Shown here: positions 34,019 through 42,080 of the stretch, piece after piece
How positions within the stretch are numbered: the first letter of the stretch is position 1
How the letters are laid out: each line of letters begins with the position of its first letter
Assembly (NCBI GenBank): GCA_031262085.1
Contig: JAISIN010000018.1
Location: 1-47,486 of the forward strand
Source: Prevotellaceae bacterium
GTDB taxonomy: Bacteria > Bacteroidota > Bacteroidia > Bacteroidales > Bacteroidaceae
DNA length: 47,486 nt
Direction: 5' to 3'
Made by a program: the position numbers and the translations under genes
Notes under the pieces: generated by a model
Told to the model about the DNA's origin: nothing
What the model saw: the letters and a program-made list of their open reading frames with translations, nothing else
Databases searched by the model: none

Positions 34019-34296
34019 AACGCACCCGCTGGCTCGGACAACACCGAGTTCGTCTGGGGCATCAAAATCAAGCTGTGAACCGTGGATACCTCTATCCCCG
34101 AACCGTGGATACCTCTATCCCCAAACCGTGGATACCTCTATCCCCGAATCGGGGATACCTCTATCCCCGAACCGTGAGTGCCACATCACATCGGCAACTG
34201 GCATGGGTCGATTCTGTAGATAGCAAGGAGCTGTCGATACGCATGATAGATAAGGAAGGAAAGGTGCTTTATACGGTGACGAAAAGATTAAAGTAA
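34019..34296 (+). pseudogene. Possible gene remnant split by a palindromic repeat array
   Basis: Two short coding-like tails flank the array at 34082-34173. Before it, one frame reads GSDNTEFVWGIKIKL and ends in a TGA next to the first repeat unit. After it, another frame reads ELSIRMIDKEGKVLYTVTKR and ends at 34296. Both look like genuine C-terminal beta-strand segments, but neither has a plausible start, and they are in different frames. The rest of 34010-34399 is this array, a short CTCGG-ACAACA-CCGAG hairpin and the mazG promoter. Origin not recognised; confidence is low. Confidence 0.35.
34082..34173. repeat. Tandem palindromes, 23-bp period, 4 units
   Basis: Units at 34082-34104, 34105-34127, 34128-34150 and 34151-34173 read GTGGATACCTCTATCCCCGAACC with 1-2 changes. 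Each has 7-bp arms around CCTC (GGGGATA-CCTC-TATCCCC, perfect in unit 4, one mismatch in the others) plus a 5-bp spacer. The sequence is unrelated to the other two arrays but the architecture matches the 22-bp palindrome family. Confidence 0.85.
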
Positions 34297-34369
34297 CCAA
34301 CTTCGCTGTTTTATTGAGAGGAAGAGCATTTTGTTTAGCCAAGTGTGAATAAAATTGTTTGATAGATGC

Positions 34370-34377
34370 TACCTTTG
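34370..34377 (+). promoter_or_regulatory. Promoter -7 element for the mazG-like and deoC genes
   Basis: TACCTTTG, 22 bp before the ATG at 34400. The upstream -33 match is poor. Confidence 0.5.
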
Positions 34378-34399
34378 CACAAAATAAACATAGGAATCA

Positions 34400-34744
34400 A
34401 TGACTCTCCAAGAAGCCCAGCAACAAGTAGATGTGTGGATACATCAATATGGCGTGCGATATTTCAGCGAACTGACCAATATGGCAGTGCTTACCGAGGA
34501 AGTAGGCGAGTTGGCACGTGTCATGGCGCGACGTTACGGCGACCAGTCGTTTAAAGCAGGCGAGACAGACAACCTCGAAGAGGAACTTGCCGATGTGCTT
34601 TGGGTACTTGTCTGCATAGCCAATCAAACGGGAACAGACCTTACCGAAGCTTTTGTCCGTACGCTCGAAAAGAAAACACAGCGGGACAGTACCCGACATC
34701 TCGATAATCTCAAGCTACACCCCGACGTTGTAGCCCCGAAATAA
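34400..34744 (+). CDS. MazG-like nucleotide pyrophosphohydrolase
   Basis: 114 residues, single MazG domain. The metal-binding acid clusters are intact: LTEEVGELARVM (about residues 31-42) and NLEEELADVLWVLVCIAN (about 58-75), the E-x2-E and E-x2-D patterns of all-alpha NTP pyrophosphohydrolases. Such proteins hydrolyse (d)NTPs or modified nucleotides to monophosphates. Followed 12 bp later by deoC, which fits a nucleotide-salvage or clean-up pairing commonly seen in Bacteroidales. Confidence 0.9.
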   Translation: MTLQEAQQQVDVWIHQYGVRYFSELTNMAVLTEEVGELARVMARRYGDQSFKAGETDNLEEELADVLWVLVCIANQTGTDLTEAFVRTLEKKTQRDSTRHLDNLKLHPDVVAPK

Positions 34745-34756
34745 AAAGCAAAATAT

Positions 34757-35689
34757 ATGGAACAAGAACATTCACACCATCACCATCATCACGAAGCGCA
34801 GCCTGTTACCGACAAATACGCCGCTGCCATCGCCAAGTATCACACCGCCCTGAAAGACGATGAGATAGCTACCGCCGTAGCCCACCTTCTCGTCGAGAAA
34901 GCCCCAGCCAACCATACGCCTGAGGTAATGAAATTCCTCTTTGGATGCATCGACCTCACCAGCCTGAATACTACCGACAACGACGAAAGCATTATCCATC
35001 TCATCAGGCGCGTCAACAACTTCGACAACGACCATCCCGACCTGCCCAATGTGGCTGCCATCTGTGTCTATCCCAACTTTGCCGAAGTGGTGCGCGACAT
35101 TCTCGATGTCGATGCCGTGCGCATAGCTTGCGTATCGGGAGGCTTTCCCTCTTCGCAAACATTTAATGAGGTGAAGATAGCAGAAACCGCCCTGGCGCTG
35201 CTCAACGGAGCTGAAGAGATAGATATCGTGATCTCCGTCGGTATGTTCCTTGCCGGCGATTATGAATCGATGTGCGACGAGATACAAGAGCTGAAGGAGG
35301 TTTGCAAAGAACATCGCTTGAAGGTAATTCTCGAAACCGGCGCTTTGAAAACGGCTGCCAACATCAAGAAAGCCGCCATCCTGAGTATGTATGCTGGTGC
35401 CGACTTTATCAAAACATCGACAGGCAAGCTACAACCCGCTGCCACTCCCGAAGCCGCCTATATCATGTGCACCGCCATACGCGAGTACTACGACTTGACA
35501 GGGATACGCATCGGTTTCAAACCTGCAGGCGGACTGAACACCGTCGATGACGCTGTCAATTACTACACCATCGTGAAAGAGGTGCTCGGCAAAGAGTGGC
35601 TCACCAACGAATACTTCAGACTGGGTACCAGTCGGCTTGCCAACCTCCTGCTTTCGGAGATATTGGGCGAAGAGACGAAGTATTTCTGA
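34757..35689 (+). CDS. deoC: Deoxyribose-phosphate aldolase with natural His6 stretch
   Basis: 310 residues. DeoC cleaves 2-deoxyribose-5-phosphate to glyceraldehyde-3-phosphate and acetaldehyde in deoxynucleoside catabolism. The TIM-barrel active site is clear: VILETGALK and the Schiff-base Lys in DFIKTSTGKLQ, with GFKPAGGLNT near the end. The N-terminus is odd: MEQEHS followed by six consecutive His (residues 7-12), a natural polyhistidine segment before the aldolase fold begins at about residue 18. The tail is probably disordered and may bind metal ions. Operon with the mazG-like gene. Confidence 0.96.
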   Translation: MEQEHSHHHHHHEAQPVTDKYAAAIAKYHTALKDDEIATAVAHLLVEKAPANHTPEVMKFLFGCIDLTSLNTTDNDESIIHLIRRVNNFDNDHPDLPNVAAICVYPNFAEVVRDILDVDAVRIACVSGGFPSSQTFNEVKIAETALALLNGAEEIDIVISVGMFLAGDYESMCDEIQELKEVCKEHRLKVILETGALKTAANIKKAAILSMYAGADFIKTSTGKLQPAATPEAAYIMCTAIREYYDLTGIRIGFKPAGGLNTVDDAVNYYTIVKEVLGKEWLTNEYFRLGTSRLANLLLSEILGEETKYF

Positions 35690-35737
35690 ACATGAGAAGA
35701 GTAAAAACTTATCTGCAAACTAAAAAATATTGCGTAT

Positions 35738-36052
35738 ATGTACACCATTCAAGCTAATCTCAGCGGCACACGTACCTTGCAAGTATCCGAAGAGAATCTT
35801 GCTACCATCGAAAAATACGGGCTGTTTCGCCATCTCATCGACAGCAATGGCATTGTCGACGAATCGGTATTAGAGAAACTGCGTCTGAACATACGTTCCC
35901 TCATCGCATCGCAAGAGGAGGACAGTAAAGACCTGCTCGACCTTTGTATCGACGTAATCTATCACAGCAACATGAAAGCGTTCGGCTTGCAGCAACTCAT
36001 CCGCCTGTACCTGACCTGGCTTAGCGAACAGGATAACAGTGAGGAGGAGTGA
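35738..36052 (+). CDS. Small conserved-looking protein of unknown function
   Basis: 104 residues, acidic (ending EQDNSEEE), mostly helical by appearance, with no signal peptide, membrane segment or motif that I recognise. It starts 48 bp after deoC. The stop codon overlaps the GTG start of the YgiQ gene (GTGA at 36049-36052), which strongly suggests that it is a real gene translated in series with YgiQ. Confidence 0.7.
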   Translation: MYTIQANLSGTRTLQVSEENLATIEKYGLFRHLIDSNGIVDESVLEKLRLNIRSLIASQEEDSKDLLDLCIDVIYHSNMKAFGLQQLIRLYLTWLSEQDNSEEE

Positions 36053-37821
36053 ATCTGCACCCCCTGCAACTGACCGACTGGCTGCCCACTACCAAGAAAG
36101 AGGTCGAACTGCGTGGATGGGGACAGCCTGATGTGATTCTCTTTAGCGGAGATGCCTACGTAGACCATCCCTCGTTTGGTGCCGCTGTGATTGGTCGTAC
36201 GCTCGAAGCAGAAGGGCTGCGAGTGGCTATTGTGCCTCAACCTAACTGGCGCGACGACGGACGCGACTTTAAGAAACTGGGTGCACCGCGCCTCTTCTTC
36301 GGGGTAACGGCGGGATGTATGGATTCTATGGTGAACAAATACACCGCCAACAAGCGCCTGCGTAGCGACGATGCCTATACGCCCGATGCCCGCCCCGACA
36401 TGCGTCCCGAGTATCCTTCGATTGTGTATACGCAGATGCTGAAGAATTTCTTCCCGCACGTACCCGTCGTACTGGGAGGTATTGAAGCCAGTATGCGGCG
36501 CCTCACTCACTACGACTATTGGCAAGACCGCCTCATGAAAAGCATCCTCGTAGAGAGTGGTGCCGACTGGTTGGTGTATGGCATGGGTGAGAAGCCTGTC
36601 ATTGAGATTGCCCGACGCTTACAGGCAGGCGAACCGATGACCGACATTCCGCAAGTGGTTTACTGCACCGATCGGGTTACTGCGCAGCAGGGAGACATTA
36701 CCCTCTTTTCGCACGAAGAGTGTCTGAAAGATAAGAAGAAGCAGGCAGCCAACTTCCGCCCCATCGAGGAAGAGAGCAACAAGTACACTGCCGCACGCAT
36801 CCTCCAACAGGTCGATGGTTGTACGGTAGTGGTCAATCCGCCCTATCCACCGATGACCGAAGCCGAACTCGACCATTCGTTCGATCTGCCTTATACACGC
36901 CTTCCTCACCCGAAATACAAAGGTAAGCGCCTTCCGGCTTACGACATGATAAAGTTCTCGGTCAACATCCACCGCGGGTGCTTCGGCGGATGCGCCTTCT
37001 GTACCATCTCGGCGCATCAGGGCAAGTTTATCGTGAGCCGCAGCAAGGAGAGCATACTGAAAGAGGTACGCGCCATCGTTGCCATGCCCGACTTCAAAGG
37101 CTATCTGAGTGACTTGGGCGGTCCGTCAGCCAATATGTATCGCATGAAGGGGCGCGATGAAGCTATTTGCCGACGATGCAAACGTCCGTCGTGCATCCAT
37201 CCCAAGGTATGTCCCAACCTCAACGTCGACCACCGTCCTCTGCTCGACATCTATCGGGCGGTAGATGCCGTGTCGGGCATTAAGAAAAGCTTTATCGGCA
37301 GCGGCATACGCTACGACATCTGCCCCGATGAGTATGTGCGCGAGGTGGTGGTGCATCACGTCAGCGGGCGGCTCAAGGTAGCGCCCGAACATACCTCCGA
37401 CAAGGTACTGTATATCATGCGCAAACCTTCGTTCGACCGCTTTGAGGAGTTTAAACGACTTTTCGATCGCATCAATCGCGATGAGGGGTTGAATCAGCAA
37501 CTTATACCCTACTTCATCAGCAGCCATCCGGGATGTACGGAAGAAGAGATGGCAGAATTGGCTGTGACCACCAAGCGACTGCACTTCCATCTGGAGCAGG
37601 TACAAGATTTCACTCCTACTCCCATGACCGTTGCCACCGAAACGTGGTACACCGAATATCATCCCTATACGCTGCAACCGGTATTTAGCGCCCGGACGCC
37701 TCGCGAAAAGTTGGCGCAACGTCAATTCTTCTTCTGGTACAAACCGGAGGAACGGAAACAGATCATCAAGGAGCTACACCGATTAGGGCGCCCCGACCTG
37801 ATTAGTAGACTGTTCGGATAA
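36049..37821 (+). CDS. YgiQ family radical SAM protein
   Basis: 590 residues with a GTG start overlapping the previous stop by 4 bp. An N-terminal B12-binding-like region (LPTTKKEVELRGWGQPDVILFSG) is followed by the radical SAM core SVNIHRGCFGGCAFCTISAH with the CxxxCxxC cluster (about residues 311-318). Conserved RMKGRDEAICRRCKRPSC and LKVAPEHTSD segments are typical of YgiQ (UPF0313). The E. coli member is longer at both ends; this length is usual in Bacteroidales. Reaction unknown. Converges on the Rpn gene across 10 bp. Confidence 0.93.
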   Translation: MNLHPLQLTDWLPTTKKEVELRGWGQPDVILFSGDAYVDHPSFGAAVIGRTLEAEGLRVAIVPQPNWRDDGRDFKKLGAPRLFFGVTAGCMDSMVNKYTANKRLRSDDAYTPDARPDMRPEYPSIVYTQMLKNFFPHVPVVLGGIEASMRRLTHYDYWQDRLMKSILVESGADWLVYGMGEKPVIEIARRLQAGEPMTDIPQVVYCTDRVTAQQGDITLFSHEECLKDKKKQAANFRPIEEESNKYTAARILQQVDGCTVVVNPPYPPMTEAELDHSFDLPYTRLPHPKYKGKRLPAYDMIKFSVNIHRGCFGGCAFCTISAHQGKFIVSRSKESILKEVRAIVAMPDFKGYLSDLGGPSANMYRMKGRDEAICRRCKRPSCIHPKVCPNLNVDHRPLLDIYRAVDAVSGIKKSFIGSGIRYDICPDEYVREVVVHHVSGRLKVAPEHTSDKVLYIMRKPSFDRFEEFKRLFDRINRDEGLNQQLIPYFISSHPGCTEEEMAELAVTTKRLHFHLEQVQDFTPTPMTVATETWYTEYHPYTLQPVFSARTPREKLAQRQFFFWYKPEERKQIIKELHRLGRPDLISRLFG

Positions 37822-37831
37822 ATAGAAAGTG

Positions 37832-38818
37832 CTAAAGCTGCGAAATCGCTTCGGCGGATAATCCGGTAACTTGCATGATGGTTTCGGTAGGCATACCCAC
37901 GGCTTTCATTTGCCGTACCATTTCGTTGGCTTTAGCCACGGCTTCGTTAGCTTTAGCCTCTGCTTCGTTGGCTTTAGCCACGGCTTCATTGGCTTTAACC
38001 TCTGCTTCGTTGGCTTTAGCCATTGCTTCGTTGGCTTTAGCCATTGCCGCTTCCACTTTAACTTGACTTTGGGCAATGCCTAAAGCAATACCTTCTTCTC
38101 TGCCCTCTCTTCTGTCGGCGTTGCGAAGTGTCTTTTCGATGCTGATGGCATCCCAGAACTTTTCGTACCCGGCCAGTTGAGCAGGACTATACGCCGATTC
38201 TTCGAGAATATCGATAGCTCTGCTGATAAGCGGGTTTTCCCGCAACTCTTTTGCTACCTGAGGAACATTGTCGTTTATCTCTGTGAGATAGCGTAGCCAG
38301 AGAACCTTCATCTTCTTTTCGTGATAAGTCTGCGGAGTGTATTTAGGCAGTTCAATGAAAACCAACTGCATATCGGGGATGACGATATCATCGTGATCGG
38401 TTTCCGTCAACTGGTAGCGGTGGTAGTACTCGGGTGAATCGGGTTCATAAATGGCGTTGATGAGATTCAGGGAGTAGACCGGGCGTAGCTTGGCATAGTC
38501 GATGCCGATACCTAATTGCCGGGCGTATGCTTTAGATGTATTGAACAACACCCGTTTCTTGAATTCGGGTGTCCAGATGGTTTGCATCTCTACGAGAAAC
38601 TGTCGGCTAAGTGTGTCTCGGCATCGCACGTCGACGATGCTGTTTTTGCGCGTCGCGGGGTTATCGGATACCAGCTCTGCCGACAGATATTCAATATCAA
38701 GAATCTCTTCCCCCTCTTTCAGAGGGAGTATGGCGTTGAGGAAGCTGATGACCAACTCGGGATTTTCGCCGAATACACGTTTGAACGTGAGGTCGGCTTT
38801 AGGGTCTAAGTATCTCAT
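37832..38818 (-). CDS. Rpn family PD-(D/E)XK nuclease/transposase-like protein
   Basis: 328 residues. The opening YLDPKADLTFKRVFGENPELVISFLNA and the catalytic block NSIVDVRCRDTLSRQFLVEMQ (D...E-x-Q) match the recombination-promoting nuclease family (PF12784 type), DNA endonucleases that promote RecA-independent recombination. The segment from about residue 257 to 298 is six heptads of the type AxxKANE, probably a continuous helix or coiled coil, encoded by 21-bp repeats at 37922-38047. A short C-terminal domain follows (TIMQVTGLSAEAISQL), resembling a small HTH. Rpn genes are often multi-copy and variable in length. Confidence 0.9.
   Translation of the reverse strand: MRYLDPKADLTFKRVFGENPELVISFLNAILPLKEGEEILDIEYLSAELVSDNPATRKNSIVDVRCRDTLSRQFLVEMQTIWTPEFKKRVLFNTSKAYARQLGIGIDYAKLRPVYSLNLINAIYEPDSPEYYHRYQLTETDHDDIVIPDMQLVFIELPKYTPQTYHEKKMKVLWLRYLTEINDNVPQVAKELRENPLISRAIDILEESAYSPAQLAGYEKFWDAISIEKTLRNADRREGREEGIALGIAQSQVKVEAAMAKANEAMAKANEAEVKANEAVAKANEAEAKANEAVAKANEMVRQMKAVGMPTETIMQVTGLSAEAISQL
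37922..38047 (-). repeat. Six 21-bp in-frame repeats inside the rpn gene
   Basis: Tandem 21-bp units (TTCGTTGGCTTTAGCCAYBGC-like on the plus strand) encode the AxxKANE heptads. Units 5 and 6 are identical and units 1 and 3 are identical, so copy number may change by slippage without breaking the frame. Confidence 0.85.
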
Positions 38819-38844
38819 AATGTTATTGATTGTTTAGATGCGGG

Positions 38845-38852
38845 CAAACTTA
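38845..38852 (-). promoter_or_regulatory. Promoter -7 element of the rpn gene
   Basis: Minus-strand TAAGTTTG matches TAnnTTTG, 26 bp before the ATG. No clear -33. Confidence 0.45.
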
Positions 38853-38896
38853 CATAAAAAATCTCGATTTCGTATCACCCTACCCGGATAAGTATT

Positions 38897-39640
38897 CTAA
38901 AATTCTAAGTTATATTGCACACCGTGCTTTCTGGCATGGCGCTTCCAGAATTTCTTCCGGTAGTGCAAGGTACGTTCTACGCAAAAGGTGGTATCTGCTC
39001 CGCGTGCGGCGGCATACTGCGTGGCGAGTTCTATGAAAAACTCGCGTTGTCCCCATAGGCGGGCAAAGTTGGCGCATCCGTTTTCTATGCTGACCTTACC
39101 GAATTTCAGGCGATTGATGTCGATGAGCGAGAAGTGATAACGATTCTCGATATAGTCGAACAAGATGTTACCGGGCGAATAGTCGCGATGCAGGATGCCA
39201 TTGTCGTGCAGCTTCGCGGTGAAACGGGCAAATTCAGCTATAATATCCCGACAAGATCTTATGTCGGCATTGCCAAACTCATAGAAGTTTCGGCTGTAGG
39301 TCGATTGCAGACTAACGAAGTAAGAGTAGTGAATCAGCGCGTATGTATGCTCCACGATATAGGCTATCGGCGTCGGCGTCTCAATGCCTTTGTTGAGTAG
39401 TATATCGGGATAGGTGAAGGCGCGTTTGGCTTTCGATGCTCTAAAGAACGTGTAGACCACGCGATTGAACAGCGACGGTACGGCATAACGTTTTACGTTG
39501 ATAGCCTGTCCGTTGACGATTATCACCTTAATCAGGTTTCTGCCGGTATATACGACTTTTCCTTCTGCTTCGAACCGTTGAGGTAATTGCTCGATGAAAT
39601 GGCGTAAATGTTTGTACTTAGGGTTTATAGTAATGGTCAT
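38897..39640 (-). CDS. LPS core-type (Kdo/WaaP/InaA-like) kinase
   Basis: 247 residues. A kinase fold of the WaaP/KdkA/InaA type: the catalytic loop is GILHRDYSPGNILFD (about residues 147-161), with the metal-binding DIN in FSLIDINRLKFG in place of DFG. The invariant Lys is probably in INVKRY near the N-terminus. Such enzymes phosphorylate sugars of lipid A or the LPS core at the cytoplasmic face. It follows a family-90-like glycosyltransferase by 21 bp on the same strand, which supports a role in LPS or glycan assembly. Exact acceptor unknown. Confidence 0.82.
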   Translation of the reverse strand: MTITINPKYKHLRHFIEQLPQRFEAEGKVVYTGRNLIKVIIVNGQAINVKRYAVPSLFNRVVYTFFRASKAKRAFTYPDILLNKGIETPTPIAYIVEHTYALIHYSYFVSLQSTYSRNFYEFGNADIRSCRDIIAEFARFTAKLHDNGILHRDYSPGNILFDYIENRYHFSLIDINRLKFGKVSIENGCANFARLWGQREFFIELATQYAAARGADTTFCVERTLHYRKKFWKRHARKHGVQYNLEF

Positions 39641-39661
39641 ACGGTAGGAGTGTTGAAGGGT

Positions 39662-40633
39662 TTATTGTTGTTTGGTCATACGAAAATATTTGTCGAGCAC
39701 AAGCAGAGAGATCAGATGCTCGCGTTTTTTGTCTTTGAACGGTTTCACGTAGGCATGGGCATGCTCGATGATTTGTTGTGCCTCGTCGGGGTGGTCTATG
39801 TAGTAGGTTACCCGCTCTTCCAAGTCGGTAAAATCGGGCTTAATCTCGATATAGTGATAGTTGGGTATGAGCGTGCCCTCCATGAACCATGTTTCACAGG
39901 TAGGGCGGGGCATGACGGCGATGGAGTTCGACGACATCACCCATTTCAGATTACTCGCCACATCGTTGCCTTCGAGCGCCATGATGAATTTGTAATCCAG
40001 ATGTTCGCGAATCGTCTTTTTCTCCGTTTGCCACTCTGCTGGGTCGGTAGTATGCTTGCTCACATCGCCCAAGTCGCACAGCGGGTTGTGAAAATACATC
40101 TCCATAAATCGCCGTCGCTCGGCTTTGCCTTTTACCTTGCCGCGGAAGATCACTCTGTTTTGCTTGTCAACAAACCTTTTCGAGTCGTTGACAAAGATGA
40201 AATGGCGCACTTTCACCAATTTCATCACTACGGAGTTTTGGTTATCGGGGGTCAACGGGCGGCTCTTTACGATCGACGGGAGGGTGGGGACGTAGGTTAC
40301 GTCGCCCGGACAGAAGCTCCAACGGAAGTATGGCGGGAACCAACGGGTGTACTCGAACGTATCGAAGAAGTAAACCTTTTGCTTGCCCGGCTTGTGTGCT
40401 TTGAGCTGCGGAGCATCGGCAGGAAGGGGCGTCGGCTGCGAGAGGCGGTTGTAATAGTTCACCCGTTGGAGCATGTACTCAAAGTCGCTGCGCCGCATAG
40501 CTGCAACAAGCGTTGCAGGCAGTCGCATGCGGAACACCCCGTTGGGTATGAGCATGCGAAGCACGTTTATGGTGTAATAAACAAACTTGGGTTTCTTGCC
40601 GCTAAAGAGTGTGTATAGGATTTTATTTTTCAT
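39662..40633 (-). CDS. Glycosyltransferase, family 90-like (LpsA/CAP10)
   Basis: 323 residues from the ATG at 40633; 14 further upstream codons overlap the promoter at 40665 and are excluded. The C-terminal half has the characteristic NLKWVMSSNSIAVMPRPTCE and HYIEIKPDFTDLEERV segments of the LpsA/CAP10 family (GT90), which transfer xylose or glucose in eukaryotes and core sugars in bacterial LPS. A basic FRGKVKGKAERRRFMEMY block is also typical. No signal peptide is obvious. Operon with the downstream LPS-type kinase. Confidence 0.85.
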   Translation of the reverse strand: MKNKILYTLFSGKKPKFVYYTINVLRMLIPNGVFRMRLPATLVAAMRRSDFEYMLQRVNYYNRLSQPTPLPADAPQLKAHKPGKQKVYFFDTFEYTRWFPPYFRWSFCPGDVTYVPTLPSIVKSRPLTPDNQNSVVMKLVKVRHFIFVNDSKRFVDKQNRVIFRGKVKGKAERRRFMEMYFHNPLCDLGDVSKHTTDPAEWQTEKKTIREHLDYKFIMALEGNDVASNLKWVMSSNSIAVMPRPTCETWFMEGTLIPNYHYIEIKPDFTDLEERVTYYIDHPDEAQQIIEHAHAYVKPFKDKKREHLISLLVLDKYFRMTKQQ

Positions 40634-40664
40634 ACGCGAGACATCTATTCTTGGTGTCGGGCGG

Positions 40665-40672
40665 CAAAAATA
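40665..40672 (-). promoter_or_regulatory. Promoter -7 element of the glycosyltransferase-kinase pair
   Basis: Minus-strand TATTTTTG, 31 bp before the ATG at 40633, which decides the start. The -33 match is weak. Confidence 0.5.
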
Positions 40673-40710
40673 CATATTATTCCCGTCACTTAGCGATAGA
40701 TGCTGCGTTT

Positions 40711-41322
40711 TTAGCGGAATACCTTGATGTGTTCGCTCGGTTCAATGTCTTCTTTCTCGTGCGGATCGCCTATCGGCGTGCCGAAAGGCATCTCGGCAAT
40801 CAGCTTCCACGTGTCGGGCAACTTCCACGTGCGGCGTACTTCGTCGTCGATCAGTGGGTCATAGTGCTGCAACGATGCGCCGAAGCCCACATCTTCGAGC
40901 ATCGTCCAGATAGCAAACTGATCCATAGCCGAGGCTTGTTGCGACCATATCGGAAAGCGCTCTTTGTAGTGAGGGAAACTGTCCTGCAAGTCTTTGACGA
41001 TGGTGGTGTCGTCGTAGTAGAGAATTGTGCCGTAGCCCGAAGCGAAGCATCGCTCAATCTTCTCGTCGGTCTTTTCCAAGGCTTCGGGAGAGGCTTCGCG
41101 CTGTCGGAGCGTCTGCTTTACGATATCCCACAGTTTGCGGTGTTCGTCGCCCAGCAGCAATACGATGCGGGTACTTTGCGAGTTGAACGATGAGGGAGCA
41201 TACTTCACGACGGTGCGGATGATGTGTATAATCACTTCGTCTTGTACGGGGGAGGAGTTACTCAAGGAATAATAGGAGCGCCGATGCTTCATCGCCTCGG
41301 CGAAGTTGCGTTGTCTTAACAT
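40711..41322 (-). CDS. Nitroreductase family protein (HBN1-like)
   Basis: 203 residues. The opening FAEAMKHRRSYYSLSNSSPV with APSSFNSQSTRIVLLLGDEH matches the HBN1/Frm2-type nitroreductase group, FMN-dependent NAD(P)H oxidoreductases. The flavin-binding RRSYY and the SAFNSQS-type loop are visible; the C-terminal GFGASLQHYDPLID and EMPFGTPIGDPHEKED are also typical. Start could instead be Met11. Cytoplasmic; substrate unknown. No clear promoter element is seen in 41323-41406. Confidence 0.9.
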   Translation of the reverse strand: MLRQRNFAEAMKHRRSYYSLSNSSPVQDEVIIHIIRTVVKYAPSSFNSQSTRIVLLLGDEHRKLWDIVKQTLRQREASPEALEKTDEKIERCFASGYGTILYYDDTTIVKDLQDSFPHYKERFPIWSQQASAMDQFAIWTMLEDVGFGASLQHYDPLIDDEVRRTWKLPDTWKLIAEMPFGTPIGDPHEKEDIEPSEHIKVFR

Positions 41323-41406
41323 AATGGTATGTTTATTAGTGTTGGTGATAAATACCGTGATATAACAGCTTTCGGCGTGGAATGTTCAGTCTACCCCTTT
41401 TTTGGT

Positions 41407-41414
41407 TATCTTTG
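41407..41414 (+). promoter_or_regulatory. Promoter -7 element of the RNase HI gene
   Basis: TATCTTTG, 27 bp before the ATG at 41442. The upstream in-frame ATG at 41382 lies before it and is rejected. Confidence 0.5.
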
Positions 41415-41441
41415 CGCACATTTTTATCGCACAGAGAACGT

Positions 41442-42080
41442 ATGAAACAGAAATATTATGTGGTCTGGGAGGGTATCGAACCGGGCATCTACGATAGTTG
41501 GACAGCGTGTCAGGAGCAGATTAAAGGATATACGCATGCTCGGTACAAGTCGTTCGGCAGCCGGAAAGAGGCAGAAGAGGCATATTCGTCGCCGCCTCTT
41601 GCCGAACCGTCGTTGTCCAACTCTAAATCGCCCAACTCTAAATCGCCCAACTCTAAATTGTCCGACTCTAAATTGCCCTACGACGACAATAGTCTGGCAG
41701 TAGATGCTGCTTGTAGTGGCAATCCGGGTAAAATGGAATATCGCGGCGTGCACGTAGCCAGTCGGCAAGAGGTATTTCATTACGGACCAATATATGGCAC
41801 CAACAACATCGGCGAGTTTCTTGCCATTGTGCACGGGCTTGCACTGATGGAGCAAAAAGGCATCAAAATGCCCATTTACAGCGACAGTGTCAATGCCATT
41901 AATTGGGTAAAACAGAAGAAATGCAAAACCCAACTGCCGCGCAATGCAAAGAGTGAAGCGCTCTTTCAAATCATCGAACGTGCCGAAGCGTGGCTGAAGG
42001 CGCATCGCGTCACTACACCTGTGATTAAATGGGAGACGGCTGTGTGGGGGGAGATTCCTGCCGATTTCGGACGGAAGTAA
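41442..42080 (+). CDS. Ribonuclease HI with N-terminal hybrid-binding domain
   Basis: 212 residues. The N-terminal 45 residues (KYYVVWEGIEPGIYDSW, YKSFGSRKEAEEAY) form a viroplasmin/hybrid-binding domain (PF01693). A low-complexity linker of five-residue repeats follows (about 59-80). The RNase H fold contains the catalytic acids: Asp in LAVDAACSGNPG, Glu in NIGEFLAIVHG, Asp in IYSDSVNAINW, and the C-terminal Asp in ADFGRK. It degrades RNA in RNA-DNA hybrids. The 3' end overlaps the convergent radical SAM gene by 56 bp. Confidence 0.93.
   Translation: MKQKYYVVWEGIEPGIYDSWTACQEQIKGYTHARYKSFGSRKEAEEAYSSPPLAEPSLSNSKSPNSKSPNSKLSDSKLPYDDNSLAVDAACSGNPGKMEYRGVHVASRQEVFHYGPIYGTNNIGEFLAIVHGLALMEQKGIKMPIYSDSVNAINWVKQKKCKTQLPRNAKSEALFQIIERAEAWLKAHRVTTPVIKWETAVWGEIPADFGRK
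41616..41675 (+). repeat. Four 15-bp in-frame repeats in the RNase HI linker
   Basis: Units YCCRACTCTAAATYG encode SNSKS, PNSKS, PNSKL and SDSKL between the hybrid-binding and catalytic domains. They are in frame, so linker length could vary between strains. Confidence 0.8.

Noticed and set aside
34082..34150. DnaA-box iterons (GTGGATAC resembling TGTGGATAA)
   Set aside because: The match is only about 7 of 9 and the unit is better explained as a palindrome. No dnaA or AT-rich unwinding region is present.
34019..34296. Real small gene at 34015-34296
   Set aside because: Its middle third is the repeat array and no promoter or start context is seen, so it is treated as remnant sequence.
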